Shown in pieces: positions 12,801 to 25,733 of a DNA stretch of 64,000 nucleotides (positions within the stretch are counted from its first letter, which is position 1; every line of letters begins with the position of its first letter). Both the position numbers and the translations under genes were made by a program. Source of the stretch: Todiramphus chloris collaris (lineage: Eukaryota; Chordata; Aves; Coraciiformes; Alcedinidae); assembly GCA_025345505.1 (NCBI GenBank), contig JANVCC010000261.1, positions 2,654,431-2,718,430 on the forward strand, in the 5' to 3' direction. The notes beneath the pieces were generated by a model. That model searched no databases. It was not told the DNA's origin and worked only from the letters and a program-made list of their open reading frames with translations.

Positions 12801-15800
12801 AAAATAATGCAAGTGGTGTATCAGTGATCATAACCTGGAACCATCATTGAATTTGCATTTCCAAGCGCGTTCCACTTCAAAATCCTCTCTGCAATTTCTA
12901 TCTTCCACTGTCATCTAGTGTCCAAAAAACTTTTTGCAAGTGTTTGGAAGAATTAAATACTATTTTTTTTTCCCCCAAGCTCAGTTAAAAAAAAATTAGA
13001 AAGTAGTTCCTAAAGTATGGATATTCTGTTTGGATATTTTCTTGCATTTATTTGGATTCTATTTGGATATTTTGTTCTGTCCATACAGTTACTTAGCCTT
13101 CAAAAAGCCTATGTAGCTTAACATGCATGTCCAGTAAGGAAATATAAAATGAAGGGGAAATGTAGAGATTTAACAAACCAATACAATTACAGAAGATGGT
13201 GGAAGGAACAGGGATTGCAGGTCCCAGGTGTGTCAGGGCTTTAAGGGAATTATGGGCTAGAGGAAAGCACAGCTGAAATATCTCAGTACAATTGCCCTGA
13301 AGAAATAAGTAAATATACCTTGTGAAGAAAAAAGTTAGGACGTATGGCTGAAAAATAAAAAAACCCAATAAACAAGAACATTTAAAACTCTAAATTGCCA
13401 AAACAAGAACATGCATTAAATATATTTCATGCTTTTCCCATGAGTTGTCCCTTGTTACTACATCAAGTAAGAAGAAAGCAAAGATGACAGGTTTGAGTCA
13501 TGCTCTCTAGGGCACATGTACCACATAGTTCAGTGGGCACAGGGTTTCAGCTTGCATAGGGAACAACAGAGCCTTATTCACAGCTATTATGTTTAAGCCT
13601 TGCTCTTAACCACCCATGTTTATAATTTTAGTTTGCACTGAGAATATTTATCTCCTTTTCAAGGAAATATCTGTCAGTTTTCAAAGTGAAAGATCATATG
13701 AATTGTTGTTTCTACTTCAATGTACTTGCCACGTGATCAAATTCAGTTTTATTTCACAACATTCAAATACTGCACAAGATCTTCTGAGAAAAATGGGAGC
13801 TCTGCTCACATACCAAAAAGGGAACAGACTTAAAAAAGAACGCCAATAATCTGAGATGTTTGCAATGTATTTAGCCCTGATGAAATCAGCCTCGAGGAAC
13901 CATGGCACCAGGCTCTTAGGATGATAACCTTAATGCAAGGCATTAGTAGATGTTCTTGACTGCTGCCAAATGTACATTATCTGTTGTTCCAAAGGTAAAA
14001 GGCAGTACAGTGAAGCTACATGACCCAAAATGACATAAGAGTTATTTATTAACATGGGCCATATCAACTAAAAAAGAAAAATATGCCTTTGAAAATAAAA
14101 AAAAACAACTGAACAAAACAAAACCTAATACTTTTTATGTAGGTGAATGCAAATATAGAAACAACCTTAATTCCATCTTCTTATGACCTCTGAAAGATAT
14201 GAAGGCTTCAAAAGTAACTTTCAATCATTATATATCAGATCCATGACACTTTGGTTTTTTTTTTTACTTTGGCAAACAGTCAGAATAGGACAATTATTTG
14301 AATAATAATAATTAAAGGAAAAGTAATTATTGCACATATCTAAAGGTTCAACAAGAACAGAACCATATTCACCTGCTCATCCTTGCAACATGGCAGCAAT
14401 AATCTTACAAGTTCAGCTGAAGGAATCTTGGTGTCCATACAATTTGTGAGTAAAAAACTAATAAAGCCCTCATGAGAACTTAATTTTAAGATATTTACCT
14501 GGCAGTTAGCGAATAAGTAAAATAAACTTGCTGTTCTTGATTAAGTTAGATACTGAACTTAAGCACATAAGGGGAATAAAGGTTTCAACTTTCAATCTTT
14601 GAAGTTTCCTTCCTGTATTTACTACATATATAAATAACTACATTTACCAGTTTTCAGTGAGCAGAAGAAAGAACACGGTGTCAGCCTCTTTCAGTTGGCA
14701 GCTTTCTGTACTGAGTGGTAATGTCCTGATTACAGAATTCTAGTTAGTGTTAGAGTAAGATGACTAGAAGGGGAATTTTAAGTCCCGGTATCTCTTCAGA
14801 GAGCTCCGTATAGCAAATGCGAGGACACTTGGAAACCAGTGCAATACGTGCATTATTTATTAACCTGTCTGTTGCTTTACCTAGTAACTAAGGAAATTTC
14901 AGTAGCTCGGGGCTCTGAAAGTATTTTAATTCAATTTCTGTGAAGAAACCAATTTGTTGCATGAATTTGAACTATAATTTCCTTGCATTAAAGTGTCCTT
15001 GAAAGAAAATGTAATCCAGAGTTTGGAACTCAGTAGAAAATACCATAGGACAGAGATGACTCTTCCAATTTTCTAAAACAGAACCAAAAAAACCAAACAA
15101 ACAAACAAACAAAAAAAAACCCTAAACATTTTCAATTGGTGAATAACCTTGGAACCCATTAAGCAATTTTGACAACTTAAATCCTTACTGAAAGGAAGTA
15201 TATCTAGGACTTAAACATTTGATATAGTGCTGCATTGGACCTCTACATTTCTACTTGCTTTTTGTTAGAGCTTTAGAAATATTCAAGAATATGCCTTTTA
15301 GAATGCTGTAAAAGCCTTTCAGACAATGTAAAAGAAATGGAAGATAAGCTTTCTTTCTGAAAATGCTCCTAACCTCACCAACAGTTCTACATAATATATT
15401 CCGCAGCAGAATTCAGCAGAAATTCCTAATATTGGCCTTTAATGAAAAAAAATCAAAAGGCAAATTCATCCTTGCTAAATGAGAGATTGGGCAAAATAAT
15501 TAAGAACCAGTTAGAGAGTAAGAAATGCATCACATGGGACTGACAAGCAAGTTGCTAGACCAGGGTGTTGTTTTTAATGTATAGTTTCTCTCGTCTGCTC
15601 TCAAAACAATCAATAAAAAGAAGGCTGAAAACTTATGAAGGCATAGATGGAGTGGATTTTGATCCCAGATGTGTACTCCATACTGTGTATGATTAAAGAA
15701 GGAGAAAAAGTAATTCCTCCCATTAAACTCCAAGCTCCAACACTTGCTTGCAGATGCAAACTGTAAAGACTAGCAATGACCTCTGGTGTTGAGCTTTAAG

Positions 15801-16073
15801 CACTGCAATGTAGTGATCCCAGCAAGAAACCACAGTGCCCAAGAACCACCCAGGTAATTCTAGACTGTATTATTCAGCTATGTGGTGTAACACAGAAGCA
15901 GCCCTTTTAAAGGAGGAAAAAGCATGCTCTGCCTATTAACTACAGCTAACAGCAGCAGAAATACTGTCACTCCCCTTCAAAGCTTGTAAAAACCAGTGGA
16001 ATACTGTTTGGTAACGTCTGTTTCTGATGATACAGGAGGAGCTTTGTACTCTTCTTTGCACCTGGTTTAAGAG
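9846..16073. other. Intergenic, mostly featureless
   Basis: AT-rich. It contains the AAAC repeat at 15087 and a small imperfect duplication around 13025-13075 ('tttggatatttt' twice). No gene or known element was recognised. Confidence 0.65.
15087..15121. repeat. (AAAC)n A-rich simple repeat
   Basis: A run of 'aaac' units within an A-rich tract. Confidence 0.85.
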
Positions 16074-16372
16074 GAAGGATCTAATTAATGTCTATAAATA
16101 CCTAAGGGCTGGGCATTGAGAAGGCAGGACAGTCTCTTTTCACTTGTGCCCTGTGATAGGACAAGGGGCAATGGATTCAAGCAGCATGAGGAAGAACTTC
16201 TTTTCTGTAAGAATTGTAGAGCATTGGAATAGTCTCCCCAGGGAGGTTCTGGAGTCTCCTTCTCTGGAAACATTAAAACCCACCTGGATGTGTTCCTGTG
16301 GGACCTGATCTAGGTGACCCTGCTCTGGCAGGGGGGTTGGATTTGATGATCTTTCCAGTTTGGGGTATTCTT
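16074..16372 (+). mobile_element. CR1 LINE 3' end
   Basis: The sense frame reads the CR1 ORF2 C terminus ([12 protein letters not shown], then SSSMRKNFFSVR, EHWNSLPREVLESPSLETLK), with one stop, and continues into the 3' UTR 'gcaggggggttggatttgat' at about 16327-16346, ending near 'ggggtattct'. Confidence 0.93.
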
Positions 16373-19300
16373 AACTTCAAAGCAACCTACCACAATTGCC
16401 ACCTCTAAACAACTCCCTGTCTCCACAGATCTGAACAATCTATATGTGCTTTTAAAACGCATAGGGAACATAAATGATGCAAGCAATCCAGCAGACATCT
16501 TGCGTTCCTGTGTTGGACAGCTCAAGTGCAGAGCAAATTCCAAAGCTGCAAACTCCTGAAAGAGGATTCTACCAGCACCCAAGCCTCATCTCATCAATGA
16601 ACATAAAAAAGCTTCTAAGAATGAGTAATGAAAGCAAGTGTACTTCAGAACAGTCAGATTTCTCTTTTTATTATTTATTTTTTTAATGATTTAAACCCCA
16701 GTTTAAATTGGTCTACTCCTACAGTATCTTTTAAAATAATGTAAGTAGGTATTTAGGAATGTTTGAAAAGTGTAGTCTCTTCTGGAGATGCAAAGATTCC
16801 TCACTTCACTTTACTTAGTTCATCATTTCAGTTTATTCCATTAATTGAGGTCAATAACTAATTCTTTGAATTGAGACTCTGGGAGCTGGAAAAAAAAGAG
16901 ATGGGTTTGTTTCTTGTCCATTCAGGAAGAAATACGAAATAAAAAGGGCTGACTGCTCTAAGTGACTAGAACAAAGGACAAAAGGTTGTTTGGTATGTTA
17001 ATAGACAACAGTTTCATTTGACAATTCATCTTCCTGTAAGCACCAATGTGACTTTTATATATTTGCTTTAAGGCTCCTAGTAGTTTATCTAAATATAATT
17101 AATAAATTAGTAGTTTCTGTATCTTGACTTCCCAGTCTGTGCTGATAGGCAGCTTGGGGAAGAGAGGGGAATTTATGTACTTATTTAAAGAGGCAATTAG
17201 TCCTTATTAACAAAAGGGGGGAAAAGCCTAATGTCTAAATTAGCTACTTAGATTAAGTACAATCATACTTTTCCAGCCTTTTAAAAAGAATAGGCTGCAC
17301 ATTAAAATCTAAATATAGAGGGAACAGGCATAGTCTAGAAGCATGTGAGCCTGTCTCACCAGAGTGCCTCAGGAGATGCATTTCCAAGCCAGCTGCTGGG
17401 ATGTTGGCTGGCTTGGGACCTGGGGTTTCAGCTGGAGACTGGACCAGTCCTGCCACTCACACCCGGCTTCCCACGCTGTTCCAGGGGTTATCTGAGAGGC
17501 AAAGTCTACTGTGGGGCTAAGGCAGGAGCTGAAGCCTCCACAGGTATCCCTGCACCTCTTGGCTTTGATAAATTCAGTCTTTATGGGCACCGAACGAGGA
17601 GAGTGACTGATGTAAATCAGAGAAAGATCACAGTATCTTATCTGTGAACTGAGAGACCCTTAGGTACTTAGAATGTTATTTTGTAACTGGGGACAATGTG
17701 CCATAACTGTAATAAATAAATTAAATCAGGTTTCTAGCAATGCAGGCCAAATTAATTCTTGGTATAACTTCTTCAACTGAAATATCTGGTTCTGTAATTA
17801 ATTTTACTGCAGCAGGAATTAGACTTAACATTTAAAACTATGAATGTATCTGTGAACATGACTTAAGTGCTTAAATATCAAAAAACCAAAGCTCCTACAC
17901 AGTAAAAAATGGAAACTCTATTCCCAGCAACATTTAATATTCAGTAATGCTAATATACCTTTCTAGGCAGCAATACCTTCTAGGGATGTAACATTGCTGT
18001 TGCTCCATGTAGTCTTCAGTGCATTTCCTTGGTTGACCTAGTTGTGTCCAGCAGGGTCTGTGTGTCATGGAGAGGTGGTGGTGTGGGAAGGTCCAGTTGC
18101 TGCAGTAAGCAAATGGGGTCTCTTAAACTGTGCAGCAAAGGGTTTTTATAGGATTCTTTAGGGTCTTTGATTTCCCTGAGAGCTTCTGTCCTTAACCACT
18201 TCTGGGGGTATGTCCATTCTATTTTAGCTGAGGTTTAAATGTTGTCTATTTCTAAACAGGACCAAAACCTGATCTCGTGACCTAGATGTTAAATTGAAGT
18301 ATTCCCTTCCTGCAAGGAGCTCTGGCAATACACTTACGAATTCAAAACCTGTGTAGTCAGAATTACTGAAACATGTTGGGAAGCCACACGATGTTAAAAT
18401 CACTGGTTAGGAATGACCCACAAAGGGGTCAGAGGGAGTGGCGTGCTTTCAAAAATGGCATCAGCTGCCCTTGAGTCATTGACCATTCAAAAGCAAATTA
18501 CTGAGAGCTTATGGACCAGTCAGTACCCTGGAAAAGAGGCAAGAGATGAGCCAGTATTTGGTATTTGCTACGGACTGCCAGGCTACATTAAAGAACAACC
18601 AAGTTCTTGAAGTGTCTCTCTCTATCACAGAGAAGAACTTGTGTAGTTGGAAACTGGTGTTTACTTTGTATATTCCAGTTCAGAGCAGTAATATATACTA
18701 TGTGCTTTAAAAAATTACTATTTTTTAAAAGTGATTAAATTGTTTAGTTCAATTTCATTATGTTGAAAATGAATACTTGTTCAAGGTTACTTTACAAGAT
18801 GCCACAAAGACGCAACAGAGAAGGAAGGAACCTGGGTTTAAAACATCTGCCTGGCTTAGCAGGGAAGTGAATGCAGCTGTTTCCAATATTAAGAGACTAC
18901 TAAACTGAAGGGAAGTTGATGAAGTTAGCAACTGTAAGGGAAGCAGAAGTACACAGGGAGAATTTATGGCAAGTAGAGCTAAAGAAAATAGGAAGATGTG
19001 GTTTTTCAAGTACATTTGGAACTAAATAAACGCTGACAGCATTGGCCCGCTGATGGCAAGGCAGATTACAATCGTGCAGAAAGATTGATGGGCTGCTTCT
19101 CTGCTTGGTACTGAAATAATTCTTCCGACCCGGTGTTACCAGTTTGAGGGGTGCTTGATGCATTGGAGTGTTACAGATGAACTATGGAAATAAACTCTTC
19201 TAGAGCAGAATTTAAGAGGCTTAGTTTATTTGGTGCCGTTGAGAAAACGAAGAGGTTTTAAGGTACCACATGTGAACAGACATCTCCAAAGAGAAACACA

Positions 19301-19810
19301 TTACAAATTAAACAGCTGACAGTGAAAGTGAGGAATTGAGGTCATAATATGATGCTAATTAGTCACTGTAATCCTTGAATGTTTAGAGTCACACTCCATG
19401 TTTTTCCTAAAACACACTATAAATCCAATGGGACTTTTCACCCTTACCCCATTTATTCTCAGAAGAGAGTGGAGTACTCAGAGTAGCTCTCCTATTCTTC
19501 TTTTGGAATTGAATGAACTTAGTAATTTGTTTTGTTTTTCACTAAATCACATCTCAGAAAGCATTCTTGACTTCAAGAAAACTACCACACCCATAGTTTG
19601 TAGTATCTCATCAACCATGCTTCTATTTTTTCATATGTGTAATTTTGGTTTACAATTGCAATTTTTAGTTGTAAATCACACTTATCCTGTTTAATATATG
19701 AAATTTGTTGTTTATATATTTAAATTAAAAGCAGCAGTCCTTGCATAAGCCTAAAGGGGTCATGAATGCAGCAGCTAAGGCAGAACAGATTGTTTTATTC
19801 AGGTATAAGG
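16373..19810. other. Intergenic, nothing recognised
   Basis: A GC-richer stretch at about 17340-17600 is open on both strands but has no identifiable protein and no convincing splice sites. Confidence 0.6.
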
Positions 19811-20149
19811 TGGAATCACAGCATGGTAGGGGTTGGAAGGGACCTCTGGAGACCATCGAGTCCAACCCCCTGCCAGAGCAGGGTCACCCAGGGCAGCCCA
19901 CACAGGAACAGAGCCAGGGGGGTTGGAAAGGCTCCAGAGAAGGAGACTCCACAGCCTCTCTGGGCAGCCTGGGCCAGGCTCTGGCACTCTCACAGGGAAG
20001 AAGTTTCTCCTCATGTTGAGGTGGAACTTCCTGTTTCCCCTTGCTACCATTACCTCTCATCCTCTCCCAGGGCAGCACTGAAAAGAGCCTGGCCCCTTCT
20101 CCTTGACACCCACCCTGCAGGTATTTGTAAACATTAATAAGATCCCCAA
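19811..20149 (-). mobile_element. CR1 LINE 3' end
   Basis: The 3' tail lies at the left ('ggaatcacagcatggtaggg') and ORF2 C-terminal sequence on the minus strand at the right ([20 protein letters not shown] and [11 protein letters not shown]). It is GC-rich and fairly well preserved. Confidence 0.93.
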
Positions 20150-22599
20150 AGATCTTAGGATGTAATGTGGCAATGATTTGGGTAATGAATACTCGTAACA
20201 GATAAATCAATTTTGAGATTGACTGTAAGGAGCTGGTAAAATGTAGCAGAAATAGGTTTACCTGTTTACTTTCTGTTGAGTTCTGTATCTATGCTGTTTT
20301 GCCTTTGCATCTAAATCTTTTTGCAGTCACGGCAGCAGTAACAGGCTCTGTGACCCTTTCTCCCCCTCTGCAGAGCTTGTCCACCAGTCACTGAACTGGT
20401 GGCTGAAAAGGGTTTTTGTCACCAGACCTCACTTGGGTACTGTGGGACTATGCACCTTGTCCCTGCCAGTGCCCCTGCCAGGCTTGGCTCCCAGCTCCCC
20501 TTCCCTTACTGAGCTTCCTGACTACAGCTGCACGTACATGGAGTTTGAGGCACATTCTTTGGTATACCAAATTTAGCACCCAAAACGAAAAGCACACAGT
20601 GAAAACCTTCAACTTTCTTGTCTATTTTCCTAAATCTAAAAAAAATAGAGGTGAATCCCTAACAGTATTTTGAAAGAAAAATAACTTCTAGTTGGTACAG
20701 CTCTTTGAAAATGTGAGGAATTACCAGCAACCCCGATTTAATGCTTTCTTTTCATATATCCAAAATAATCTTCAGAAAATACTGCTTTTGGGGGAGAAAA
20801 GTGCTAGATAAAATGTTAAATTTTTGGCTTTCTTCAGACAGGCTCATGAAAAAACCCTGTAATTAGTTGCTTGGCATGAAGTGGCTCTGGATCACTCTGA
20901 GAGGAAGCAACATAATGAAACGTTACAAGAAGCAGCCAGACCAACCTGCTCTGCTAGCAGCGCTTTGCTTACTCCCCAGTTCCTGCACCAGTCCTGCCTG
21001 AGCTGCCTCTCAAGTCAACAGTTGTCTCACACGTGCTGCAAAGGTCTGAACAGTGCTTCAGTGCCTGGAGCCTTGTTTTATGCAACTGCTGAGAGCTTGA
21101 GTGGCAGAGATGCTTTGCCAGAAAACTACAAACCCTTCAGCACTGCAGCTTCAGCGTTCTGTGTGATCTGCTCTAGTTCTGTCCTGCTCTGGCAGGGGGG
21201 TTGGACTCGATCTTTGGAGGTCCCTTCCAACCCCTACCAGTCTGTGATTCTGTGAATAGTCGCTGCTGCTTCTCTTGCTGGTCGCTTAGCTCCTCAAACT
21301 GCAAGAGGTCATTCTTAGTAAGCAGTATCTCCTCAAGACAAGTTTAATGAGGCTCACTGGTGCTTCAAGCTTATTAAACCTCAGCTGTTTTTGACCTCTG
21401 GCTTACCCCCTGTTTATAGCATTTACGGCACTTGTTTTGTAAAGTTCTAGCTGGATGTCATGCCCTTCACACTAGAGATTAGTCTTCAAATAATTTATGA
21501 AGAAGACCTTTTTAGGAGGTGCAAAACGCAAAGTTGACATCTGCAGAACTAAAAAAAACTTAACTTGGACATACTCTGTGTTATATTACACAAAGCTGCT
21601 GTGAATTGCTTTGTTAGAAACTTGTATTTTATTTTCTATGTGCGTTTGTCCAAGTACCAACTGCTGTGTTCGCAGCTCTGCTCACTGCTGTAGTCTGAAG
21701 CACCAAAAAACGTCTTTCAGAACGTGGGCAATTAGGACACGCCTCCCACCAAGCTGCAAAATTGGAAAGCGCTTGTTTACCAAGTGCCACAAGGTGGCAA
21801 CTGGGGGTAGCAAAGCCGCCTTTACTTTGTGAAGCCCAGGCAGTGCTGTTTCCTGAGAACAAAATACCTGTCTGGACAGGCTGCGACCATTCAGTTGTCT
21901 CTGAAGGTGACAGACAGGCGGGAAGCTCCGCAGTGTAGCGAAGGAGCTGTTAAGAGTTTACTGTAAAAATCCTAAACCTGGTTAAGTGGTAAATTTAAAG
22001 ACTGCTGAACTAGAAGTAAAAAATAAAACTAGGTGAAAGGCTGTGCAGATGAGGTTTAGACAGGCTTAAGAGGAAAAAGTAGCTGAACCTAGGATAATAT
22101 ATAATGAACCAAGGTATTTCAGTGGATGCTTCTGTCCTGCAGGCTGAAAATGAGATGCTTTTGCTCCCTTTTGCACTCCTCTTCCGATGTGCTTGCTTCA
22201 TATTCTGCCCACAATCTCCCGCTTTGAATTTCTTGTATGCCGTTAACTTGCTGAGTTATGGAAGAAGGAGAGGTCCTGGAGAAGCAGCAGAGAAGGTCTG
22301 ACCCTGCCGGAGGCTGTGCTCGTGGGCTGCGCTGGAAGGGCCCCGCAACCCCAGCGTGGTGACCCTGGCCTGCAGTTCCGAGCAAAAGCAGCTGCTTCCT
22401 CGCACCCCCTCTCCCAGCCGCTCTTCTCTGACTTACGTGGCTCCCTCCTCCCCTCGCAGAGTTCAGCCTGCTAAGCCTCTAGAGAAACCAACCCAGCCTT
22501 AGCAGAAACCTGAAAGGGACAGGGGAGAAGATTGCCTGTGTTTTCTCGCGTCTGCAACAAGAGGCCAGCCCCTACCCTACAGTTTGGAGCCCCCACAGC
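20150..22599. other. RB1CC1 upstream flank
   Basis: The 2.4 kb ahead of the CpG island. Apart from the CR1 tail at 21165-21255 I see no gene. GC content rises from about 22.2 kb. Any enhancer here cannot be read from sequence alone. Confidence 0.6.
21165..21255 (+). mobile_element. CR1 LINE 3' tail
   Basis: It contains 'ctctggcaggggggttggac' and 'cttccaacccctaccagtct' and ends in two copies of 'tctgtga', the CR1 3' signature. Confidence 0.92.
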
Positions 22600-23620
22600 G
22601 GCCCCTCTTTCACCTTTCCCCGCGGCCTCTGCGGGGAGGCAGCGAGAGGAGCCCGGCCCGGGCGGTGAGCAGACCCGGAGCCGCGCTCTCCAGCCAGGGG
22701 AGCAGGGCTGTGGCCGGGGGGAGAGTCCCGGGCAGGCCCCTCCCCGAAGCCCGGTGACCGCTCAGCTCCCTCCCGCCGGGGCCTCAACGGTCTCCGGGGT
22801 CTCCCGGGGTGAGCGCGAGGGCGCCAACTTCCGCCTCCCCCGGGCCCGCGCGCGCGCGCCGCCGCTTCCGCCGCGCGGTTCCTCCTCCGGGCCGCCCTCT
22901 CCCGGCATGCACCCGCGCCGGAAGCGGCTGACGACAATAACAAACAGCGGCGGCCGCCCCGGGACTCCCCGTCCCGCCGCTCCCCAGCCCGCCCCGCCGG
23001 CCCCGCGCCGCCTCTCCCCTCCCTGCCCGGCCGCCCTGCCCGCTGAGGCGGTGCGTGCTCCCGCCGAGCCGCCAGGCCTGGCCGTGCGGGAGCGGGAGGG
23101 AGAGCGAGAACGTCCCGCCGCTGCTGCTGCTGCCGCCACCGCCGCAGGATGCGCGGCGCTGCCGCCGGACTGTCGGGTGAGTGCGGCCGGGGGAGCTGCG
23201 GGCTCCTCGTCCCCGCCGCTCTCGCTGCTTGTCTCGGCCCCTCCCAGCCGGGGGGAGGGCGGCCTCGGCGAGGGGCGGCGGTGCCGGCTCTGGACGCGGG
23301 GCTGCCACCGAGGGGCGGGTGACAAAGAGCTGAGAGGCGGAGCCGTGGGGGGGACTGGGGGGTCGGGGAGGACTGGGATGGCTGGGATCCCGCTGCTGGC
23401 TCCGGTCTGGTCCCGGGGTGGCGGGGTGACCCCCGTACAGGCGGGAGGGCGGGGAAAGGGTGTGGAGGCTGCGGGCTGGCAGCGGCGGGCGGGCCGGGGT
23501 GCCCCCTCCCTGCCCAGGGCTCTGGTGCCAGGGGAGGGATTCGCGGTGAAGTTACTCCAAGGAATGACTCAGCCTGGCTGCGCCTCGGCGGTCGGACGAG
23601 CGCCGGGCAGAAGGGTTGTG
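22600..23620 (+). promoter_or_regulatory. RB1CC1: CpG-island promoter of RB1CC1
   Basis: This is the only strongly GC- and CpG-rich kilobase in an otherwise AT-rich window, and it lies 16 kb upstream of the RB1CC1 ATG exon on the same strand. There is no TATA box near the presumed start, as expected for a housekeeping CpG promoter. Visible motifs are an ETS/GABP site (CCGGAAGC, 22918-22925), other CTTCCG elements near 22829 and 22865, a GC box (GGGGCGGG, 23313-23320) and an alternating CG run at 22847-22859. A MAF/NRF2-like TGACTCAGC lies at 23565-23573, just inside intron 1. The exact transcription start is not visible. Long open frames across the island on both strands are a by-product of base composition. 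A divergent antisense transcript is possible but not shown. Confidence 0.85.
22926..23176 (+). other. RB1CC1: RB1CC1 untranslated exon 1 (5' end approximate)
   Basis: A consensus donor, CGG|gtgagt, sits at 23176/23177 inside the CpG island, right after a GCN trinucleotide stretch (23116-23145). It is the best donor for a first exon upstream of the ATG exon. The 5' end given is a guess placed after the ETS site. An upstream ATG at 23149 has A at -3 and stays open for 28 nt to the donor, so it could begin a uORF that continues into the next exon. Mammalian RB1CC1 also has non-coding 5' exons. RNA evidence is needed to fix the start. Confidence 0.6.
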
Positions 23621-24786
23621 TTTACAAACGTTGTTTGGCCTTTTCCCTTCGCTGCCTCGCTTGTTTCGGCTCCCGAGGAAGCCTGTGTCGTGTGCTGGGT
23701 TTTCCCATCGCCGTTCTCTATGAGTTTCTCGTAGACTTTCAAGGCTGGTTTTGTTGACCCGTGGTGGGGCCTTTCTTTCTCGGTGCCCTCCAAAGTTCCA
23801 TTAGCCAGTGGCCCAGAGGTAGAAATGCTAATATGAGTGCTGAGAAAATTACATGTATTGATTTATAGAACACTCATATTTCTTGCTTCATCTGGATATG
23901 AAAAAACCCACTAAAATCATGTCTGAATTTGAGATACTCAGTAGCAGCCCAGAAATGTTAGCTTAATCCTCTTATGGCAATAGGGTTTTTTTATTGCATC
24001 ACTTGTTTTTTATCTGAAGTAATTAAGTGCTATGTTCTGGCCATGAGCCATTTCCCGTGGTGCTTATTTAAAGCTTTCAACTTCATTTCTTTATGGGAGA
24101 GAACGAGCAGGTTGAGTATTTTTTTTCTGCCACTCCCGTAAACGTGCATTAGAAGTAGTTCCCATCTTTAGCTATATAGAAGAACTTAAACTTCTGAAGG
24201 TGTTTGTTTGCCTGCCTGGTAAATACCTCAATGGTGCTGGAGAAATAAAGAAGATGGAAAAATAGGCTTCTTACAAGTTGAAGTTCATACTGGGAAGTAC
24301 TGTGAGGAATACCAGACACTATAAATATTTACATAATACAGAAAACTTGTGTGATATATATTTAAGTTGTGAACTTTAAAAATGTTTAATATCTAGCACC
24401 TTGGGATGGTTTTAGAAGATGAAGCATGCAAAGAAATGACTCCGCTGTTATGCAGTATTCTAACTTGAATCTTCAGTACCAAGAAGCAAATATTAACAAG
24501 AAAGAAATCAGATGTTTCAACATAAAGTTTAATTTAAATGGAAGTGTGCAGGGGATATATTTGTACTTATTCTAAATGCTGTCTGAAATTCAAAATGGTT
24601 TTATTATGTTGGGAGTAGTAAAGGAAACTTACTGAAGAACGTGGGGTAAGGGACTTGAGCTGTGCAAGTTATAAAGCTGGAAATACCAACGGAATCTTTT
24701 GGGATAATGGGTTAAAGTACAACATATTATTGTACTCTTTGTACAGGTTTCTCTATGTTTTTCAGATTTTAAAGAAAAAAACCCAA

Positions 24787-24865
24787 CACAGAATCACAGA
24801 ATGTTACGGGTTGGGAGGGACGTCCGAAGATCATTGAGTCCAACCCCCCTCCCAGAGCAAACCTA
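24787..24865 (-). mobile_element. CR1 LINE 3' tail
   Basis: The minus-strand CR1 end: 'cacagaatcacagaatgtta', 'cattgagtccaacccccctc'. It lies in RB1CC1 intron 1. Confidence 0.9.
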
Positions 24866-25523
24866 TCTTATTCTGTATTATGTTGATCTGGCCCTGTCCT
24901 CAGCACAGATTTGGGTTAGTAGCCTCAGCTCATACTGGAAGGGCTGGTGCTGTCCCCATGTCATGTTACCATATTTATAATTAGAAGCATATGCAGCAGA
25001 CTTGCACTCTGTCTGGAGAAGAGAGCAAGGGTTATTTTGAGGTCCTCTGCGGACATTGTTGATCCCTGCATGTTGTCCAAACACAGCTAAGATTACACAG
25101 CCTTGCAAAAATTGAGGTGAAAAACATAATTTCTAAACTTCCAGCACCTTTCTTAGAATTTCAGTTATTCTGGATTAAATAGGGGGTGAGTGTATATGGG
25201 GGTAGGAGTAGCACGTGTCAGTTTGTTCCTTTTGATAAGAGAGTGGCAGCTACAGCAGGATTGTTTGAAAGAAGCTTTTTCTGTATGGTACCCTGTAGGG
25301 TAGGTTGTTATCGGTGTGTTCACGAGTTTTAAGCTGGTGCTTAGCTTCTGTGGAAAACTGTCTCAGGGTGGTGTGAGGGTCTTGAGATTTTTATTGCACA
25401 GATCGGCTTCGTTTGCGTGTTGTCGTGAAGACAGTCAAACTGAAAAACTACAGCGTGCGTACCCGGCTGCCACACGAGCTGCTTCAGAGTCGTTTGGACA
25501 GTGTCCATGCAGTCATGTGTGTC

Positions 25524-25733
25524 TCAGAATCACTCAGGTTGGAAAAGACCTTTGGGATCATGGTGTCCAGCCATCAGCCCTGCTCTACAAGTTCACCCCT
25601 AGACCGTGTCCCCCAACACCACATCCAAGCGATGTTTAAACACATCCAGGGATGGGGACTCAACTCCCTCCCTGGGCAGCCCATTCCAATATCTCATTAC
25701 CCTTTCCGTGAAGAAGATTTTCCTAATTTTTTC
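25524..25733 (-). mobile_element. CR1 LINE 3' end, different older subfamily
   Basis: 'ggttggaaaagacctttggg', 'ccagggatggggactcaact' and 'cctttccgtgaagaagattt' mark a CR1 3' UTR of another subfamily than the copies at 19811 and 58064. In RB1CC1 intron 1. Confidence 0.88.

Noticed and set aside
17345-17647. 100-codon open frame in a GC-richer patch
   Set aside because: It is open on both strands, has no family-like motif and no convincing acceptor or donor.
21611-21832. 73-codon Cys-rich open frame ahead of the CpG island
   Set aside because: No recognisable family, no signal for translation or splicing, and a similar frame exists on the other strand.
22532-23734. 400-codon open frame across the CpG island, with long antisense frames
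   Set aside because: Its content is Pro/Ala/Arg/Gly-rich and follows from the GC composition. It crosses a consensus splice donor at 23177 and has no family-like segment.
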